This document shows, piece by piece, positions 55,724-57,482 of a DNA stretch of 57,482 nt (positions within the stretch are counted from its first letter, which is position 1; each line of letters starts with the position of its first letter). The translations under genes were made by a program, and so were the position numbers. Source of the DNA: Fidelibacterota bacterium. GTDB lineage: Bacteria; Pseudomonadota; Alphaproteobacteria; Rhodospirillales; Rhodospirillaceae. The stretch covers positions 1-57,482 of the forward strand of contig CANJRA010000016.1 in NCBI GenBank assembly GCA_947476625.1. The letters run 5' to 3'. The notes beneath the pieces are model-generated. The model saw only the letters and a list, made by a program, of their open reading frames with translations, was not told the DNA's origin and did no database searches.

Positions 55724-56023
55724 TTACGAGACCCGCTTGAAGGAAAAGTTATCGGCGTAGGATTTTGGTCTAATGACGCGCTCGTTCGGTTTTTCGACTT
55801 TATAGTCGAGCCCCTTACGCACGGCGAAACCCACCGCCTCTTCCTTGGTGTCGAACCACAGCTTCAGTTGGCGGTTTGTATCGTCCGAGCCGGCCCAGCC
55901 CATGAGCGCATCGGCTTCCTGCGCGGCGGCGGGGTCGTATTCCAAAAGCCAGCGCTGGCAATTGGCCCGGCCCGACTGCATCGCGTTCTTGGTGGGTTTT
56001 AGAATTCTGACTGATCCCGACAT
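55724..56023 (-). CDS. NDUFS4-like complex I subunit homologue
   Basis: This 99-residue protein closely fits the 'ETC complex I subunit' family (Pfam PF04800), bacterial relatives of mitochondrial NDUFS4/18 kDa: VRILKPTKNAMQSGRANCQRW-like start, LMGWAGSDDT and the C-terminal RVIRPKSYADNFSFKRV. It is thought to be an accessory subunit of NADH dehydrogenase I, found mainly in Alphaproteobacteria, which supports the class call. The ATG at 56023 is the family start; the open frame back to 56116 overlaps tRNA-Pro and is not coding. Its gene lies between two tRNAs. Confidence 0.92.
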   Translation of the reverse strand: MSGSVRILKPTKNAMQSGRANCQRWLLEYDPAAAQEADALMGWAGSDDTNRQLKLWFDTKEEAVGFAVRKGLDYKVEKPNERVIRPKSYADNFSFKRVS

Positions 56024-56083
56024 CTTTGCCCGCTTTGCGTAATTTGAATGCCCACGCTCACGGGCATGATAAATGCGAAGGGC

Positions 56084-56160
56084 TGGTCGGAGCGAGAGGA
56101 TTCGAACCCCCGACATCTAGCTCCCAAAGCTAGCGCTCTACCAGGCTGAGCTACGCTCCG
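56084..56160 (-). tRNA. tRNA-Pro (anticodon UGG)
   Basis: A 77-base tRNA on the minus strand: acceptor CGGAGCG/CGCTCCG, discriminator A, encoded CCA (56086-56084), T-arm GGGGGTTCGAATCCTCT and anticodon loop TTTGGGA with anticodon TGG. It reads CCN proline codons. The mobile-element genes start to its right, at the tRNA 5' end. Confidence 0.95.
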
Positions 56161-56298
56161 ACACCCCTGGAAGCAAGGGTTTTCTAAGGGGTTCGGCCTT
56201 CCACCGCAACACCCGAATGGGGAGAAAACGGGAACAAAAAGTCTCGTGTGGGGCATTTCGTGGCACAAATTTGACACAGCCGTTGAAAGGGCTGGTCC

Positions 56299-57189
56299 AT
56301 GGTGCCTGATCCACAAATCCAGGCCCATGCTGACTACCTGAACATCTCGATTCCCTATCTCGAATCAGGCGGCTTTCAGGATGAGGTGTTAGCGGCCATA
56401 GGCATGGCGCGGCCCCATCCCCGCCCCGGATGCCCTGGCCTCTACGATATTGGGCTCATTGGGCGTCAAATTGGCACGCTTAAGTTTGTCCGGCGTGGCG
56501 AGGTCTTTGTCGTGAGCCTGTCCGGCACCGCGCTGATGTTCCTACGTGCCAATGACTGTTTTTCGGATTTCCTCTGGTGCTTTGCTGAACGCCCCCACCG
56601 CGTGACCCATTTGGACGCTGCTTATGATCGCCGTGAGGTCGAAGCCTCCCCAGTTATTTTAGAACTGTACCGGCGCGGCATAGACCGTGGTTTTCGGCTA
56701 TCGCAGCGCAAGGCACCGGTAAGCTGCCATTTCGCCCTCAACGATGCCGGGGAGGAGACAGGAACGGTTTATGTTGGTGCCAAAAACGCGCGCGTCAGCC
56801 TCGCGGTATACGACAAACGCCAAGAGCAAATCGTGAAGGGCCGCCCTGACCCCGGCCCGATGGTCCGCTATGAATTGCGCTTCCGTGGCGGGGAGGATGC
56901 AGCTCCTCTCACACTGCGCGATGCGGCTGATCCAACCGCATTATTTTGGCACTACATGCCTGATGACATCCTGACACCAACTAGGGGCGTGACCGTTCCG
57001 AAATGGGTAAAAACTGATGTGGCTGGTTACTACTTACCTCCCCGCATTCCGCGCACTGACGAAGAGCAATTTCGGCGCTGGGCTGAACGGATTGGAATGG
57101 ATGGGGTTGCAATCGCTGACCGCTTAGGCCCGCACGGCCGTTCACTGCTTTCTCACCTCATGGGATTTGGCGTGATGTCCTCCGGCTGA
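56299..57189 (+). CDS. Rep_trans-type replication initiation protein (phage/plasmid-like)
   Basis: This 296-residue protein matches the replication initiation factor family of rolling-circle plasmids and filamentous phages: DAAYDRREVEAS near residue 110-121, TVYVGAKNARVSLAVYDKRQE (about 154-174; compare the YxGSRxSxxxxRxYDK motif, probably close to the catalytic Tyr) and MVRYELRFRG. It would nick the element's double-strand origin. No phage coat or integrase genes are seen beside it; an IS21-type end begins 147 bases downstream. Start ATG 56299 is in a GGTCC context with weak Shine-Dalgarno. This is a fragment of an integrated mobile element, possibly an ICE, plasmid or filamentous phage remnant. 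Confidence 0.82.
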   Translation: MVPDPQIQAHADYLNISIPYLESGGFQDEVLAAIGMARPHPRPGCPGLYDIGLIGRQIGTLKFVRRGEVFVVSLSGTALMFLRANDCFSDFLWCFAERPHRVTHLDAAYDRREVEASPVILELYRRGIDRGFRLSQRKAPVSCHFALNDAGEETGTVYVGAKNARVSLAVYDKRQEQIVKGRPDPGPMVRYELRFRGGEDAAPLTLRDAADPTALFWHYMPDDILTPTRGVTVPKWVKTDVAGYYLPPRIPRTDEEQFRRWAERIGMDGVAIADRLGPHGRSLLSHLMGFGVMSSG

Positions 57190-57335
57190 CGTGTGGCGTG
57201 CGGCCCAGTGGCGAAAGTGGGAGCAAATTGATTCCACTTTAGCTCAGCCGTCATCCGCTGCTCGGATTGGTGCAATAAGGAGCCCCACTGCCGACGCACT
57301 GCTTGGGCTTAAACATCACTAAATGAGTTTATCGG
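57190..57335. other. Gap between rep gene and IS21-like end
   Basis: A 146-base stretch downstream of the rep gene. A perfect short hairpin, AAAGTGG...CCACTTT (57214-57239), could be a terminator or origin feature. No other signal is recognised. Confidence 0.4.
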
Positions 57336-57482
57336 TGTCAATTCGCTTCCAACCGCGACCCCTCTTTCGCGTCCAATAATGACCCCTCTGTAGTGAACGA
57401 TTGGGCTTGTCCACGTAGTGCATAGGAGGGTCCCGCGGCCGACGCCGCGCGGCTCACCGCGCGCAAGCGGTGGCGGCCGTGG
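57336..57482 (+). mobile_element. Left end of an IS21-family-like element (runs off the window)
   Basis: From TGTCA at 57336 the sequence looks like an IS21-family terminal region. It contains two tandem 23-base repeats (57342-57364 and 57366-57388) that both start TTCGC-TCCAA and end GACCCCTC, matching at 18 of 23 positions; multiple terminal repeats with a GACCCCT core are typical of IS21-type ends. No istA reading frame is visible before the window ends, so the call rests only on the end motifs. Confidence 0.5.
57342..57388. repeat. Tandem 23-base terminal repeat of the IS21-like end
   Basis: Two copies, each starting TTCGC and ending GACCCCTC, differ at the sixth base and in a central four-base block. 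They are probably transposase-binding sites. Confidence 0.65.

Noticed and set aside
56084-56298. tRNA-Pro as the attachment site of the mobile element
   Set aside because: The element lies on the tRNA's 5' side and no duplicated tRNA 3' end is seen to the right, so there is no direct evidence of integration into this tRNA.

Overview
The window looks like chromosome of an alphaproteobacterium, and no genus can be named from it. The signs are a DivK single-domain regulator beside rpmG, an RpoH sigma factor with the RpoH box, a TIGR02444-type protein, a bacterial homologue of the NDUFS4-type complex I subunit, a pyrB-pyrC pair whose PyrC lacks the His-x-His motif, an RT0821/Lpp0805-like exported protein, and an alphaproteobacterial-style topA/rnr pair. 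Base composition is moderately GC-rich throughout, and most of the content is core housekeeping genes.

Layout. 1-2.5 kb: a cut-off exported protein and a 14-TM drug exporter (minus strand), then tRNA-Ser(GCU). 3-7.7 kb: a minus-strand operon gatC-gatA-gatB, a membrane-anchored protein and a YfcG-type GST. 7.8-19.2 kb: a long plus-strand run of ruvX, pyrB, pyrC, plsY, dprA, topA, rnr and an S41 lipoprotein protease. 19.3-21.1 kb: rpmG, divK and rpoH. 21.6-24.9 kb: a large exported cytochrome c/beta-propeller protein and a small exported protein. 24.9-29.6 kb: a FAD oxidoreductase, a small membrane protein, a frameshifted creA, greB, a truncated globin, an internally duplicated protein and RidA. 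29.7-35.4 kb (minus strand): ferredoxin reductase, ferredoxin and prfC, plus a molybdenum-cofactor pair (MoeA-like/MobA-like fusion and XdhC). 35.8-40.4 kb: PhoH-like ATPase, a DUF6481-like protein, an alpha/beta hydrolase, a PAS-type protein, the TIGR02444 protein and ubiX. 40.6-47 kb: GST, a broken NhaP2-type antiporter, a YbaL-type antiporter, a flavin reductase and an APC permease. 47.3-49.8 kb: a gene behind a sigma54-type promoter, and leuA with a promoter and possible leader peptide. 49.9-56.2 kb: arsC-like, two truncated genes facing away from each other, osmC, nudix, sulfurtransferase, an exported protein, YheT, tRNA-Arg(UCU), the NDUFS4-like gene and tRNA-Pro(UGG). 56.3-57.5 kb: a mobile-element edge with a Rep_trans-type replication initiator, then what looks like an IS21-family end running off the window.

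The plus-strand run links pyrimidine synthesis, phospholipid synthesis, DNA uptake/processing, topology and RNA decay. Overlapping ATGA or TAATG start/stop pairs (gatA/gatB, gatB/hypothetical, pyrB/pyrC, pyrC/plsY, creA/greB, mobA fusion/xdhC, ubiX/TIGR02444, nudix/sulfurtransferase, exported/yheT) show tight operon packing. Three convergent gene pairs share one stop tetranucleotide.

I found no clear new defence, secretion or biosynthetic system. The points most worth a second look are: (i) a cluster of gene decay (antiporter with two internal deletions, creA frameshift, one deletion that seems to have beheaded two divergent genes); (ii) a textbook -24/-12 promoter in front of a small coiled-coil protein of unknown function; (iii) a consensus promoter and leucine-containing leader ORF upstream of leuA; (iv) a lone PyrC lacking only its HxH metal ligands; (v) the exported CxxCH/propeller protein; and (vi) the Rep/IS21 junction at the right edge.
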